From Streptomyces sp. A0958 (GTDB taxonomy: Bacteria; Actinomycetota; Actinomycetes; Streptomycetales; Streptomycetaceae), in contig NZ_SSBK01000002.1 in the NCBI RefSeq assembly GCF_004795035.1, forward strand, positions 310,001-374,000: a DNA stretch of 64,000 bases, written 5' to 3'. Below, piece by piece: positions 27,382 through 36,095 of this stretch (the first letter of the stretch is position 1; every line of letters starts with the position of its first letter). The notes under the pieces are model-generated. The model was not told the origin of the DNA. It ran no database searches and worked only from the letters and a program-made list of their open reading frames with translations. The translations under genes were made by a program, and so were the position numbers.

Positions 27382-29070
27382 TCAGGCTCCGCTGCCGCCC
27401 AGCTCGGAGATCCAGTCCTTCACCGTGGAGACGGCGTCGGTGATCGCGTGCCAGTAGCTCTGGCCCTCGCCGATCCAGTCCTTGAGCGGGGTCAGTTCCC
27501 AGATCAGCCAGCTCGCCACGAAGAGCAGGACGAGCGTGAACAGGCAGCCCTTGAGGCAGCCGAGCCCGGGGATCTTCATCGGGTTGGCGCTGCGCTGCCT
27601 CGGCTCCCGGGGCGGACGCTGCGCGGGCTGCTGGGGCTGCTGGGGCTGCTGCGGCGGCGCGTACGGCTGGGGCTGGGGCTGGTACCGCTGTTGCGGCTGC
27701 GGTTGGTACTGCTGTTGCTGCGGGGGGTACTGCTGTTGCGGCTGCGGTTGGTACTGCTGCTGCCGTTGCTGGCGCTGCGGGTACTGCTGCGGCTGTTGCT
27801 GCGGGGGGTACTGCTGCTGGCGGCGCTGCGGCTCTTGCGGCTGGGGCTGCTGGCGCTGCGGACGGCGGCGCAGCGGGTCCTGACTCGGGTCGAGGTACTG
27901 GACCTGCGTCTGCTCGTTGCGGTCGCGGGCGGCCTGGAGCTGGGACTGCCAGGGGTGCGGCTCGTCGGGGCGCGGGGCGCTGTCGGGGCCCGGCGGCACG
28001 GGCGGCAGGACTGCGGTCGGATCGGCCTGGGGGCCGTCGCCCGGTCCGCCGCTGGGCGGCAGGATGCCGGTGGCCGCGTTCGGGTCGTACGCGCCCGCGT
28101 TGCTCGGCAGCACCTGGGTCGGGTCGGCCGCTCCGGGGACCTCCGGGACGGCGGTGGGCGCCGGGTCGGGCGCGAGGAGGGCCCCGACGCCGTCGGCGGC
28201 CGCGATCTGCTCGGCGTTCGCGTGGACGCCGATGCCGGCGGCGACGGTACGCAGGGCACGGGCCAGGCTCTCGGCGCTCGGCCGGCGGTCCGGGTCCTTG
28301 CTCAGGCAGCACTCGACGACCGTCCACAGCGGCGCCGGGACGGTGCCGGGGCGGCGGGGCTCCTCGCTGAGGTGCCGGTGCAGGACTTCGAGCGCGGTGC
28401 CGCCGGCGAACGGCGGACGGCCGGTGAGCAGCTCGTACAGCAGGATGCCGGCGCCGTAGATGTCGACGGCGGAGGTCTGCGGGCGGCCCTCGGCCGACTC
28501 CGGCGCCACGTACGCCGGGGTGCCGACGAACTCGTGGGTCCTGGTCAGGCCCGGGGAGTCGGCGAGGCGGGCGATGCCGAAGTCGGTGAGCATCGGGCGC
28601 ATCTCGCCGTCGGGCTCGGACAGCAGCACGTTGGCGGGCTTCAGGTCGCGGTGGACGACGCCGTCGGCGTGGCTGGCGGCGAGCGCGTCGGCGATCTGCG
28701 CGGTGAGCAGGGCGGCGGCGACCGGAGTGAGCGGGCCGTTGTCGCGGAGGTAGCGGTGCAGGTCGGGGCCGTCGATCAGGTCCATCACGAGGGCTAGGAG
28801 GTCGCCCTCGACGACGAGGTCGCGGGTGCGCACGATGTTGGGGTGGGTCAGCCGCAACAGGACGGAGCGTTCCCGCAGGAACCGCATCACGACGTCCGCG
28901 TCGTTGGCCAGCTCCTCCTTGAGGACCTTGATCGCCACGGCCTCGCCCGGCCGGCCGGCCACGGCCGCCTCGGCGCCCGCCTCCTCGCGCTGGCGGGCGC
29001 GCCAGACGGTGCCCGTGGCGCCGCGTCCCAGCGGCTCCTCGAGCAGGTACTTGCTGCCTACCGGCCGCAC
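27382..29070 (-). CDS. membrane Ser/Thr protein kinase, PkaA-like
   Basis: A 562-residue Hanks-type kinase. The catalytic domain (1-275) has GRGATGTV, VAIKVL, HRDLKPAN, TDFGIAR and VAPESAEG. Between the beta-1 and Lys strands there is a short Ala/Glu-rich insertion. Residues about 370-500 are a disordered Gln/Pro/Tyr-rich region (QQYPPQQ- and YQPQPQQ-type units), followed by a membrane helix (GCLFTLVLLFVASWLIWEL) and a 30-residue external end. The start is the GTG at 29070 with AGGGAG 9 bases upstream. It lies upstream of the other kinase on the same strand and divergent from the FHA gene, a natural substrate candidate. Confidence 0.9.
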   Translation of the reverse strand: MRPVGSKYLLEEPLGRGATGTVWRARQREEAGAEAAVAGRPGEAVAIKVLKEELANDADVVMRFLRERSVLLRLTHPNIVRTRDLVVEGDLLALVMDLIDGPDLHRYLRDNGPLTPVAAALLTAQIADALAASHADGVVHRDLKPANVLLSEPDGEMRPMLTDFGIARLADSPGLTRTHEFVGTPAYVAPESAEGRPQTSAVDIYGAGILLYELLTGRPPFAGGTALEVLHRHLSEEPRRPGTVPAPLWTVVECCLSKDPDRRPSAESLARALRTVAAGIGVHANAEQIAAADGVGALLAPDPAPTAVPEVPGAADPTQVLPSNAGAYDPNAATGILPPSGGPGDGPQADPTAVLPPVPPGPDSAPRPDEPHPWQSQLQAARDRNEQTQVQYLDPSQDPLRRRPQRQQPQPQEPQRRQQQYPPQQQPQQYPQRQQRQQQYQPQPQQQYPPQQQQYQPQPQQRYQPQPQPYAPPQQPQQPQQPAQRPPREPRQRSANPMKIPGLGCLKGCLFTLVLLFVASWLIWELTPLKDWIGEGQSYWHAITDAVSTVKDWISELGGSGA

Positions 29071-29270
29071 GTCATGCGCTCCCTGCTGATCGTGGTGCTT
29101 TGCGGTCCCCGGATGTCCCTCCGGAGTTTCCGGCCCACTCTAGAGGCTGTCGCACTGAGGTCGGCCGGGTCGGGAAGGTTACCCGTTTGTCTGCTATCTC
29201 CTGATGTGCGGTATCCGCTCCCCCGCGCGCACCGGTCGCGGGGGAAGACGTCGGCGCGGACCGGATGGTT

Positions 29271-29316
29271 GCCGGGCGGGGCCGGACGCGGGCGCCGGGC
29301 GGGGCCGGACGCGGGC
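29271..29316. repeat. tandem 23-bp repeat, two full copies
   Basis: A 23-base unit beginning GCCGGGCGGGGCCGGACG occurs at 29271-29293 and 29294-29316, with 8 more bases of a third copy following. Confidence 0.85.
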
Positions 29317-29395
29317 GCCGGGCGAACCGGTCATGCGGCACTTTTGGGGCCACAGCAGACCTTTCAAGATCACTTACTGGTCACCCTCGGGCGTG

Positions 29396-29418
29396 TTGTC
29401 AGTGGCAGGTGCGAGGAT
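29396..29418 (+). promoter_or_regulatory. PafBC/RecA-NDp-like promoter motif
   Basis: TTGTCAGTG (29396-29404), 8 bases, then GAGGAT (29413-29418). This resembles the actinobacterial RecA-independent DNA-damage promoter (TTGTCRGTG-N8-TAnnnT) except that the -10 begins GA instead of TA. It points toward the FHA gene, whose start is 140 bases downstream. Confidence 0.5.
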
Positions 29419-29557
29419 GCCTCCAGCACGACTGTGGGGTCGGGAGCCCCGCGGTCCGTGACGAACCTGTACCGGACGACGCGTCCGTGCCGGGTGGGGG
29501 GAATCACAGGGCGTTCCCCCTGCCGGGCACCGCGCGCAGAAGGGACCGCTGACGGCG

Positions 29558-32500
29558 ATGCAGATCCGGCTGACCGTCCTCGCGCCGCCCAGCGGCCAGA
29601 CCCCGGCGCGCGCCTGCGATGTGCTGGTCACCGCCCCCGCGGGGACGGCGCTGGCCGCCGTCGCGTCCGGCCTGGCCATGGCCGTCGCCGGTCCCGACGG
29701 CTCCCTCGGCAGCGGCGCGGTGGTGCTCTTCGCCGGGCGGGAGCGGCTGGACGCACAGCGGTGCGCGCTCGGTGAGCCGCCCCTGGTGGACGGGGCGGTG
29801 CTCTCGCTCCAGGCGCCGGGCGAGGACGAGACGGCGGACGACGCCGTCCCCGCCCAGCTGCGGGTGGTCGCCGGTCCGGACGCGGGCGGGGTCCATCTGC
29901 TGCACGGCGGCACGATCCGGATCGGCCGCTCGGCCGAGGCCGATGTCCCGCTGGACGACCCCGATGTGTCCCGGCTGCACTGCGAGGTCACGGTCTCCGA
30001 CGACGGCCGGGTCACGGTGGCCGACCTGGGCTCCACCAACGGCACCTCGCTGGACGGGGCGGAGGTCCGCGACCGCCCGGTCCTGCTCAAGCCCGGCGCG
30101 CTGCTGCGGCTCGGCGAATCGACGCTGAAGCTCACCTCCGGCGCGCGTACGCCGACGCTGCGGACGGCCCCGGACGGCGAGGGCCACCTGCGCGTGGCCA
30201 AGGCCCCGGGCGTCCCCGCCCCCGACCTCGGCCACGGCGACGGGGCCGGGGACGGGGACGGGGACGGGGACGGCTCCGACCCCGCGTACGACGGCCCGGA
30301 CGCCCCCGCCGCCTACGCCGGCCTCGGCACTGGCCCCGGCCCCGGCCCCGGCCCCGGCCCCGCAGGAGGCCACCGGCCCGACCACGACCGCCCGGCATCC
30401 GGCCACGACCGTCCCGCACCCGACGCCGACACCGGGTTCCGGCCGGGCTCCTCGGCCGGGCATCCCGGCCGCTTCCCGGAGCAGGAGGCGCCCCGGCGCG
30501 GCGGCATAGGCGCCTGGGCCCGCCGCCTCAAGGGCGGCAGGACCGAGCCCGTGCCCACGAGCGCCCCCGAGGCGGCCGCCCCGCCCGCCCCCGCCGCCAC
30601 GTTCACCCCGCTGCCCACCGCCCCGGAGGGCACCTGGCCCGATCCGGCGTCCGTCCTGCTGACCGCCCTCGGCCCGGGCCCCCGGCTGTGGGAGCGCGAG
30701 CCCGCGCACCCGGAGGCGCTGGTGGTCCGGCTGGGCACGACCGACCGGGCCGACCTGCCCGCCGTGCCGGTGACCGTCGGGCTGCGGGAGGCCGGTTCGC
30801 TGGGGCTCGCCGGGCCCCGGGAGCGGCTGTCCGGACTCGCCCGGTCCGCCGTGGCGCAGCTGGCCGCGCTGCACTCCCCCACCGATCTGGAGATCGTGCT
30901 GATCAGCACGGACCGGGCCCGGACCACGGAGGAGCGGCGCCGCGAGTGGGCGTGGCTGGGCTGGCTGCCCCACCTGCGGCCGATGCACGGCCAGGACTGC
31001 CGGCTGCTGCTGGCGTACGACCGCGACCAGGCGCTCGCCAGGACGGCGGAGCTGGTGCGCCGGCTGGACGACGGGCCGCTGGGCCCCGGCTGGGCGAGCG
31101 TGGACCCCGACACGGTCGCCGAGGCGGCCCGGCAGTACGAGGGCCCGTTCACCGTGGTGATCCTGGACGGCGATCCGGGCGCGGCGGTGCTCCGGGAGAA
31201 CACGGCCCGGCTGGCCGCGGCCGGTGCGGCGGCGGGCATCCATCTGATCTGTCTGGCGGAGACCTCGGCCGCCACGCCCACCTCCCCGGTCGCCGCGACG
31301 TACGAGGCGGCGTGCCACGCGTCGATCGCCTTCCGCGAGTGCGGGGCGGTGGGGATGCTGAGCGGCGACGTGGCGACGGCGCTGCGGCTGCTGCGCACGA
31401 CGGGCGGGCGCGCGGCGGGCCACGGCACGGTCGCGGCGGTGGACGCCGTCTCGGCGCACTGGGCGCAGCGGTTCGGCCGGGCGCTGGCCCCGCTGCGCGC
31501 GGAGGGCTCGGCCGCGCTGCCGGCCCGCCAGGCCCCGGTGGCGCTCCCGCCGTCCGCGCGCCTCTTGGACGAGCTGGGCCTGGCCCGCGCCACCCCGGCG
31601 TCCCTGATGGCCCGCTGGGCGTCGACGGCGGACGACCAGCCGGGGGCGACGGTACGGGGAGCGGGCAGCGAGGCCCGTACGGCGGCCCCGCGCGTGGGCG
31701 CGCAGCGGACGTCGGCGGAGGCCCTGGACTCCCCCGGGTCGGGGCGTTCCCGGTACCCGGGCCCCACCACCGGCGGCTCCGGCCGCACCCCGTATCCGAG
31801 CGCCGCCCGTACCGGCACCGAGACGCACAGCGGCACCGCCCGCACCGGCACCGCCCGCACCGGCACCGAGACCCGCACCGCCACCCCCGTGCCGCGCCCC
31901 GCCGTCTACGCCGGGCGTCCGGTCGTCGTGCTCGGGGCCGGGCCCCGGGGACCGGTGAGTGTGGATCTCGCCGACGAGGGGCCGCACCTGCTCATCGAGG
32001 GGCCCGGCGGCAGCGGGCGTACCGAGCTGCTGCGGGCCGTCGCCGCGTCACTGGCTGCGGCGGCCCGGCCGGACCGCCTGGGCATCGTGCTGGTCGACGG
32101 GGCGGGCGGGGAGCGCGGCGAGAGCCTGCGTCCCTGCACCGAGCTGCCGCACGCGTTCACGCACCTGGTGGCCTCCGACCCGGTCAGGATGCGGGAGTTC
32201 GCCCAGGCGCTGGGCGGCGAGGTGAAGCGGCGCGCCGAGCTCCTGGGCGGGCTGGACTTCGCCGAGTGGCACAGCCGGCACGAGGCGGGGCAGGCTGCGG
32301 CGCCGATCCCGGCGCAGCAGACGGCCCCGGCCCCCGAGGCGGCCCAGCGGCTGGTCGGGCAGCGCTCTCCCAGTGCGTCCGAGCAGCGGGGCGACATCGA
32401 GGCGCCGCTGAGCGGCACCCTGCGGCTGCGCCCGGCCGCCGGCCGGACCGTGGACCCGGGGCCCTCGCCGCTGCCCCGGCTGGTCGTGCTCGTGGACGAC

Positions 32501-32989
32501 TTCGACGCGCTCATAGCCCCGGCGCTCGGCAGCCCGGGCCGGCCCGCCGCCGGTTCGGTGGTGCGGGCGCTGGAGGCGGTGGCCAGGGACGGCGGCCGGC
32601 TGGGCATCCACCTGGTCGCTGCCTCGGCCCGCCCCGACCGTACGGAGGACACCGAGCTGGCCCGTGGGGCGCGGCTGCGCATCGTGCTCGACCCGCCGGC
32701 GGTCCCGCCCTCGCCGGACGAACCGGCGCCGGGCCGGGGCCGGCTCGGGCATCCGGACGGGCGGGTGACGCCGTTCCAGGGCGGCCGGGTGACGGGCCGC
32801 ATCCCGCGTACGGCGACGCTGCGGCCGACGGTCGTCCCGCTGGAGTGGGAGCGGATGGGCGACCCGCCGACCCGCCGCCCGGTCCGCGAGCTCGGCAACG
32901 GGCCGACGGACCTGGCGCTGCTCGCCAGCGCCCTGGAGAGGGCGGCCCGCTCGGTGAACGCGGAACCGCTCACCCCCCTGCACGTCTGA
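29558..32989 (+). CDS. FHA-domain protein with FtsK/EccC-like ATPase fold
   Basis: A 1143-residue cytoplasmic protein. Residues 1-90 look like a small beta-grasp module (MQIRLTVLAPPSGQTPARACDVLVTAPAGTAL). Residues about 100-190 are an FHA phosphothreonine-binding domain with GRS (123-125), SRLH (138-141) and NG (161-162). Then comes a Gly/Asp/Pro-rich linker, an FtsK/SpoIIIE-type region from about 360, and a second ATPase-like module around 785-1100 with GPGGSGRT (815-822), in which Arg replaces the Walker Lys, and Walker-B-like LVVLVDDFDAL. Related FHA-FtsK fusions occur in type VII-like systems. It is divergent from two Ser/Thr kinases, so it probably binds their phosphorylated products (inference). 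The ATG at 29558 is the first good start. Confidence 0.8.
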   Translation: MQIRLTVLAPPSGQTPARACDVLVTAPAGTALAAVASGLAMAVAGPDGSLGSGAVVLFAGRERLDAQRCALGEPPLVDGAVLSLQAPGEDETADDAVPAQLRVVAGPDAGGVHLLHGGTIRIGRSAEADVPLDDPDVSRLHCEVTVSDDGRVTVADLGSTNGTSLDGAEVRDRPVLLKPGALLRLGESTLKLTSGARTPTLRTAPDGEGHLRVAKAPGVPAPDLGHGDGAGDGDGDGDGSDPAYDGPDAPAAYAGLGTGPGPGPGPGPAGGHRPDHDRPASGHDRPAPDADTGFRPGSSAGHPGRFPEQEAPRRGGIGAWARRLKGGRTEPVPTSAPEAAAPPAPAATFTPLPTAPEGTWPDPASVLLTALGPGPRLWEREPAHPEALVVRLGTTDRADLPAVPVTVGLREAGSLGLAGPRERLSGLARSAVAQLAALHSPTDLEIVLISTDRARTTEERRREWAWLGWLPHLRPMHGQDCRLLLAYDRDQALARTAELVRRLDDGPLGPGWASVDPDTVAEAARQYEGPFTVVILDGDPGAAVLRENTARLAAAGAAAGIHLICLAETSAATPTSPVAATYEAACHASIAFRECGAVGMLSGDVATALRLLRTTGGRAAGHGTVAAVDAVSAHWAQRFGRALAPLRAEGSAALPARQAPVALPPSARLLDELGLARATPASLMARWASTADDQPGATVRGAGSEARTAAPRVGAQRTSAEALDSPGSGRSRYPGPTTGGSGRTPYPSAARTGTETHSGTARTGTARTGTETRTATPVPRPAVYAGRPVVVLGAGPRGPVSVDLADEGPHLLIEGPGGSGRTELLRAVAASLAAAARPDRLGIVLVDGAGGERGESLRPCTELPHAFTHLVASDPVRMREFAQALGGEVKRRAELLGGLDFAEWHSRHEAGQAAAPIPAQQTAPAPEAAQRLVGQRSPSASEQRGDIEAPLSGTLRLRPAAGRTVDPGPSPLPRLVVLVDDFDALIAPALGSPGRPAAGSVVRALEAVARDGGRLGIHLVAASARPDRTEDTELARGARLRIVLDPPAVPPSPDEPAPGRGRLGHPDGRVTPFQGGRVTGRIPRTATLRPTVVPLEWERMGDPPTRRPVRELGNGPTDLALLASALERAARSVNAEPLTPLHV

Positions 32990-33295
32990 CGAAACCCCGC
33001 ACATCGCGCACGGGCCGCCCCTACGGGCACCCGTGTGTTCCCGGAGTCGTGCCGCGGCCGTCCCCCAGCGGCGCCGGAGCGCGGCGGGCCCCTCGCCCCC
33101 ACATGGCCGGGTACGCGTACTGAGGCGACGTCACGAGCCCATCACGATCAAGGACTTGGGCCCGGAGACGGTATTGCGGCGCCCGGAAGCCGGGCGTAGG
33201 ACTGTGCGCACACGACGACGTGACGCGGGACCGGCAGCACCGGCTTTCAGGACCGGCGCCGGTTCGGCGCACGCGCACAGAGAGACGGGGCAGGA
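32990..33295. other. intergenic region before the second sugar importer
   Basis: 306 bases with no gene. It contains the promoter-like element at 33174-33202 described separately. Confidence 0.6.
33174..33202 (+). promoter_or_regulatory. candidate promoter with a palindromic spacer
   Basis: TTGCGG (33174-33179), a 17-base spacer, and TAGGAC (33197-33202). The spacer is itself a perfect 7-3-7 palindrome (CGCCCGG AAG CCGGGCG, 33180-33196), so a repressor bound there would block the promoter. The leader to the lipoprotein ATG is about 88 bases. Confidence 0.45.
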
Positions 33296-34666
33296 ATGGG
33301 CACAACCCTTCGGATGCGCAGGGCGGCCGTGGTGTTCGCCGCCATCGGCGCAATGGCCCTCACCGGTTGCGGCGACGACGGTGACGGCGGAGACAAGAAG
33401 ACGGACGAAGGCGGCTCCACGACGGGCAAGGGCTCCACGCCGAGCGTCGTTTTACCGAAACTGGACGGTGAGAAGCTCTCTGTCGCCGCGGTCTGGACGG
33501 GTCCCGAACAGGCCAACTTCGTCAAGGTCCTCAAGGAGTTCGAGAAGCGCACCGGCGCGAAGGTGACGTTCGTCCCGGCGCAGGACCCGATCGTCAACTT
33601 CCTCGGTACGAAGATCGCGGGCGGGCAGCCGCCGGACGTCGCGGTGATCCCGCAGGTCGGGGCGATCCAGCAGGCCGTGGCGAAGAAGTGGGCGAAGCCG
33701 GTCGGTGACGAGGCGAAGGCCCAGCTCACCAAGAACTACGCCCAGGTCTGGCAGGACCTCGGCGCGGTGGACGGCACCCAGTACGGCGTCTACTACAAGG
33801 CCGCCAACAAGTCGCTGGTCTGGTACAACACCCAGGTGTTCGAGGACGCCGGCGCGTCCGAGCCGAAGACCTGGAAGGACTTCCTGGCGACGGCCGAGAC
33901 GGTGTCGGCGTCGGGCATCACCCCGGTCTCGGTCGGCGGCGCGGACGGCTGGACGCTCACCGACTGGTTCGAGAACGTCTACCTCTCCCAGGCGGGCCCG
34001 GAGAAGTACGACCAGCTGGCCCAGCACAAGATCAAGTGGACGGACCCGTCCGTCAAGGACGCGCTGACCACGCTGGCCCAGCTGTTCGGCAAGCCGTCCC
34101 TGATCGCGGGTGGTGCCGACGGCGCGCTGCAGACCGAGTTCCCGGCGTCGGTCACCCAGACCTTTACCGGCGGCGACCAGCCCAAGGCCGCCATGGTCTA
34201 CGAGGGCGACTTCGTCGGCGTCAACATCGCCCAGACCAAGGCGAAGATCGGTACGGACGCGAAGGTCTTCCCGTTCCCCGCGGTCGGCGCCGAGTCGCCC
34301 GTGGTGACCGGGGGCGACGCGGCGGTGGCGCTGAAGGACGGCAAGGGTGCCCAGGCGCTGCTGACCTGGCTGGCCTCCACCGACGCGGCGAAGATCGCCG
34401 CCGAGCAGGGCGGGTTCATCTCGCCGAACAAGGAGCTGGACCCGGGCGCGTACCCCAACGAGGTGCAGCGCACGATGGCGAAGGCGCTGATCGCGGCCGG
34501 TGACGCCGTCCGGTTCGACATGTCCGACCAGGCCCCGCAGTCGTTCGGCGGGACGCCCGGCAAGGGCGAGTGGAAGATCCTCCAGGACTTCCTGAAGAAC
34601 CCGAAGGACATCGCGGGGACTCAAGCCGAGCTGGAGTCCGCGGCGGCCAAGGCGTACAAGAGCTGA
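33296..34666 (+). CDS. sugar-binding lipoprotein of second ABC importer
   Basis: A 456-residue extracellular solute-binding protein. The signal peptide (MGTTLRMRRAAVVFAAIGAMA) ends in the lipobox LTGC (Cys25), followed by an acidic Gly/Asp linker. The mature domain has LSVAAVWTGPEQANFVKVLKEFEKRTG and DVAVIPQVG typical of family 1 binding proteins. GGGG lies 7 bases before the ATG. It is first of three genes with two permeases; the ligand is unknown, probably a carbohydrate. No ATPase is encoded nearby. Confidence 0.9.
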   Translation: MGTTLRMRRAAVVFAAIGAMALTGCGDDGDGGDKKTDEGGSTTGKGSTPSVVLPKLDGEKLSVAAVWTGPEQANFVKVLKEFEKRTGAKVTFVPAQDPIVNFLGTKIAGGQPPDVAVIPQVGAIQQAVAKKWAKPVGDEAKAQLTKNYAQVWQDLGAVDGTQYGVYYKAANKSLVWYNTQVFEDAGASEPKTWKDFLATAETVSASGITPVSVGGADGWTLTDWFENVYLSQAGPEKYDQLAQHKIKWTDPSVKDALTTLAQLFGKPSLIAGGADGALQTEFPASVTQTFTGGDQPKAAMVYEGDFVGVNIAQTKAKIGTDAKVFPFPAVGAESPVVTGGDAAVALKDGKGAQALLTWLASTDAAKIAAEQGGFISPNKELDPGAYPNEVQRTMAKALIAAGDAVRFDMSDQAPQSFGGTPGKGEWKILQDFLKNPKDIAGTQAELESAAAKAYKS

Positions 34667-34670
34667 CGGG

Positions 34671-36095
34671 ATGACGACAGCGGCAGCGGGGGGCGCCGAC
34701 GAGGCGCGCCCCGCCGACAGGCAACCCCCCGGCGGGACTTCGGTACCCGCCCCCAGGAAGGGCGGGCCCGCGCCCTCCGGCTCCCCCGGCGTGCGCGGCC
34801 GGCGGAGCGTGACCGGCACCCGCAGGGTGATCGCGGCGCTCTTCCTGCTGCCCGCGCTGGTGCTGCTCGGGGCGCTGGTGGTGTACCCGATCGTGTACTC
34901 CGTCTACCGGTCGTTCTTCGACCAGGCGGGTACGGGCTTCGCCGGCATCGACAACTACAAGGCGCTGTTCACGGACGACACCATCCGTACGGCGGTCAAG
35001 AACAACGCGATCTGGGTCGTGTTCGCGCCGACGGTCGCCACCGCGCTCGGGCTGATCTTCGCGGTGCTGACCGAGCGCATCCGCTGGGGCACGGCGTTCA
35101 AGCTGGTCGTCTTCATGCCGATGGCGATCTCGATGCTCGCCGCGGGCATCATCTTCCGGCTGGTGTACGACCAGGCGCCGGAGCGCGGGGTGGCCAACGC
35201 CGTGTGGGTGGGCGTGCACGACACGTTCGCCGAGTCGGCGGGCTTCCCCAAGGCGCACCCGCTGCCCGTCCACCCGCTGAAGGCGGCGGGCGGCGGGGCC
35301 TTCGTGACGAAGACGCCGGTACGGGCCGGGCAGCCGGTCCAACTGCCCCTGGTCGGCGTGGTTCCCACGAAGATGCCGAGTGACGCGAAGCCGGCCGGGG
35401 CCCCCGGGCCGGGGACCGACGGAGAGATCACCGGCACCGCGTGGCTGGACTTCACCAAGGGCGGCGGGGGCAAGCCCAACGTCATCGACGCCAAGGAGCT
35501 GGGGCTCGCCGGCATCAAGGTGGAGGCGGTCAAGGACGGCGAGGTGGTCGCGTCGGCCACCGCCGGCGACGACGGTACGTTCACGCTGCCCGCCTCCGCG
35601 GACGGCGCCGAACTCCGCCTCCCGGCGTCCAACTTCAAGGAGCCGTACAACGGCGTGGACTGGCTCGGCCCGACCCTCGTGACGCCCGGCATCATCGGGA
35701 GCTACGTCTGGATGTGGGCGGGCTTCGCCATGGTGCTGATCGCGGCGGGCCTCGCCGGTCTGCCGCGTGAACTCCTCGAAGCGGCCCGGGTGGACGGGGC
35801 CAACGAGTGGCAGGTGTTCCGCCGGATCACCGTGCCGATGCTCGCCCCGGTCCTCGCGGTGGTGCTGGTCACGCTGATGATCAACGTGCTCAAGATCTTC
35901 GACCTGGTGTTCATCATCGCGCCGGGCTCGTCCCAGGACGACGCGAACGTGCTGGCGCTCCAGCTCTACCGGTCCTCGTTCGGCACGGACGCGGACCTGG
36001 GGGTCGGCAGCGCCATCGCCGTACTCCTGCTGCTGCTGGTGATCCCGGTGATGCTCTTCAACATCAGGCGGATACGGAAGGAGGGGCGCCGATGA
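34671..36095 (+). CDS. sugar ABC permease, MalF type, with large external insertion
   Basis: A 474-residue permease, about 160 longer than most Gram-positive homologues. After a Pro/Gly-rich cytoplasmic N-terminus, helices run at about 52-78, 112-135 and 144-166. Residues about 180-330 are a hydrophilic insertion outside the membrane, with a beta-rich part (GLAGIKVEAVKDGEVVASATAGDDGTFTLPA) resembling Ig-like or carboxypeptidase-regulatory folds. The remaining helices and the EAA loop (ELLEAARVDGANEWQVFRRITVPM, about 367-390) follow. The insertion sits between helices 3 and 4, the place of the P2 loop that contacts the binding protein in E. coli MalF. Its ATG is 4 bases after the lipoprotein stop; its TGA overlaps the next ATG. 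Confidence 0.88.
   Translation: MTTAAAGGADEARPADRQPPGGTSVPAPRKGGPAPSGSPGVRGRRSVTGTRRVIAALFLLPALVLLGALVVYPIVYSVYRSFFDQAGTGFAGIDNYKALFTDDTIRTAVKNNAIWVVFAPTVATALGLIFAVLTERIRWGTAFKLVVFMPMAISMLAAGIIFRLVYDQAPERGVANAVWVGVHDTFAESAGFPKAHPLPVHPLKAAGGGAFVTKTPVRAGQPVQLPLVGVVPTKMPSDAKPAGAPGPGTDGEITGTAWLDFTKGGGGKPNVIDAKELGLAGIKVEAVKDGEVVASATAGDDGTFTLPASADGAELRLPASNFKEPYNGVDWLGPTLVTPGIIGSYVWMWAGFAMVLIAAGLAGLPRELLEAARVDGANEWQVFRRITVPMLAPVLAVVLVTLMINVLKIFDLVFIIAPGSSQDDANVLALQLYRSSFGTDADLGVGSAIAVLLLLLVIPVMLFNIRRIRKEGRR

Larger units (their letters stand above)
29071..29557. other. divergent intergenic region between kinase and FHA genes
   Basis: 487 bases without a convincing gene. It contains a tandem repeat at 29271 and a DNA-damage-type promoter motif at 29396, both listed separately, and must hold the kinase-operon promoter. 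Confidence 0.6.

Noticed and set aside
29413..29461. Short leaderless reading frame (MPPARLWGREPRGP) after the damage-type motif
   Set aside because: Only 14 codons, no ribosome site and no supporting homology; the ATG overlaps the -10 element.
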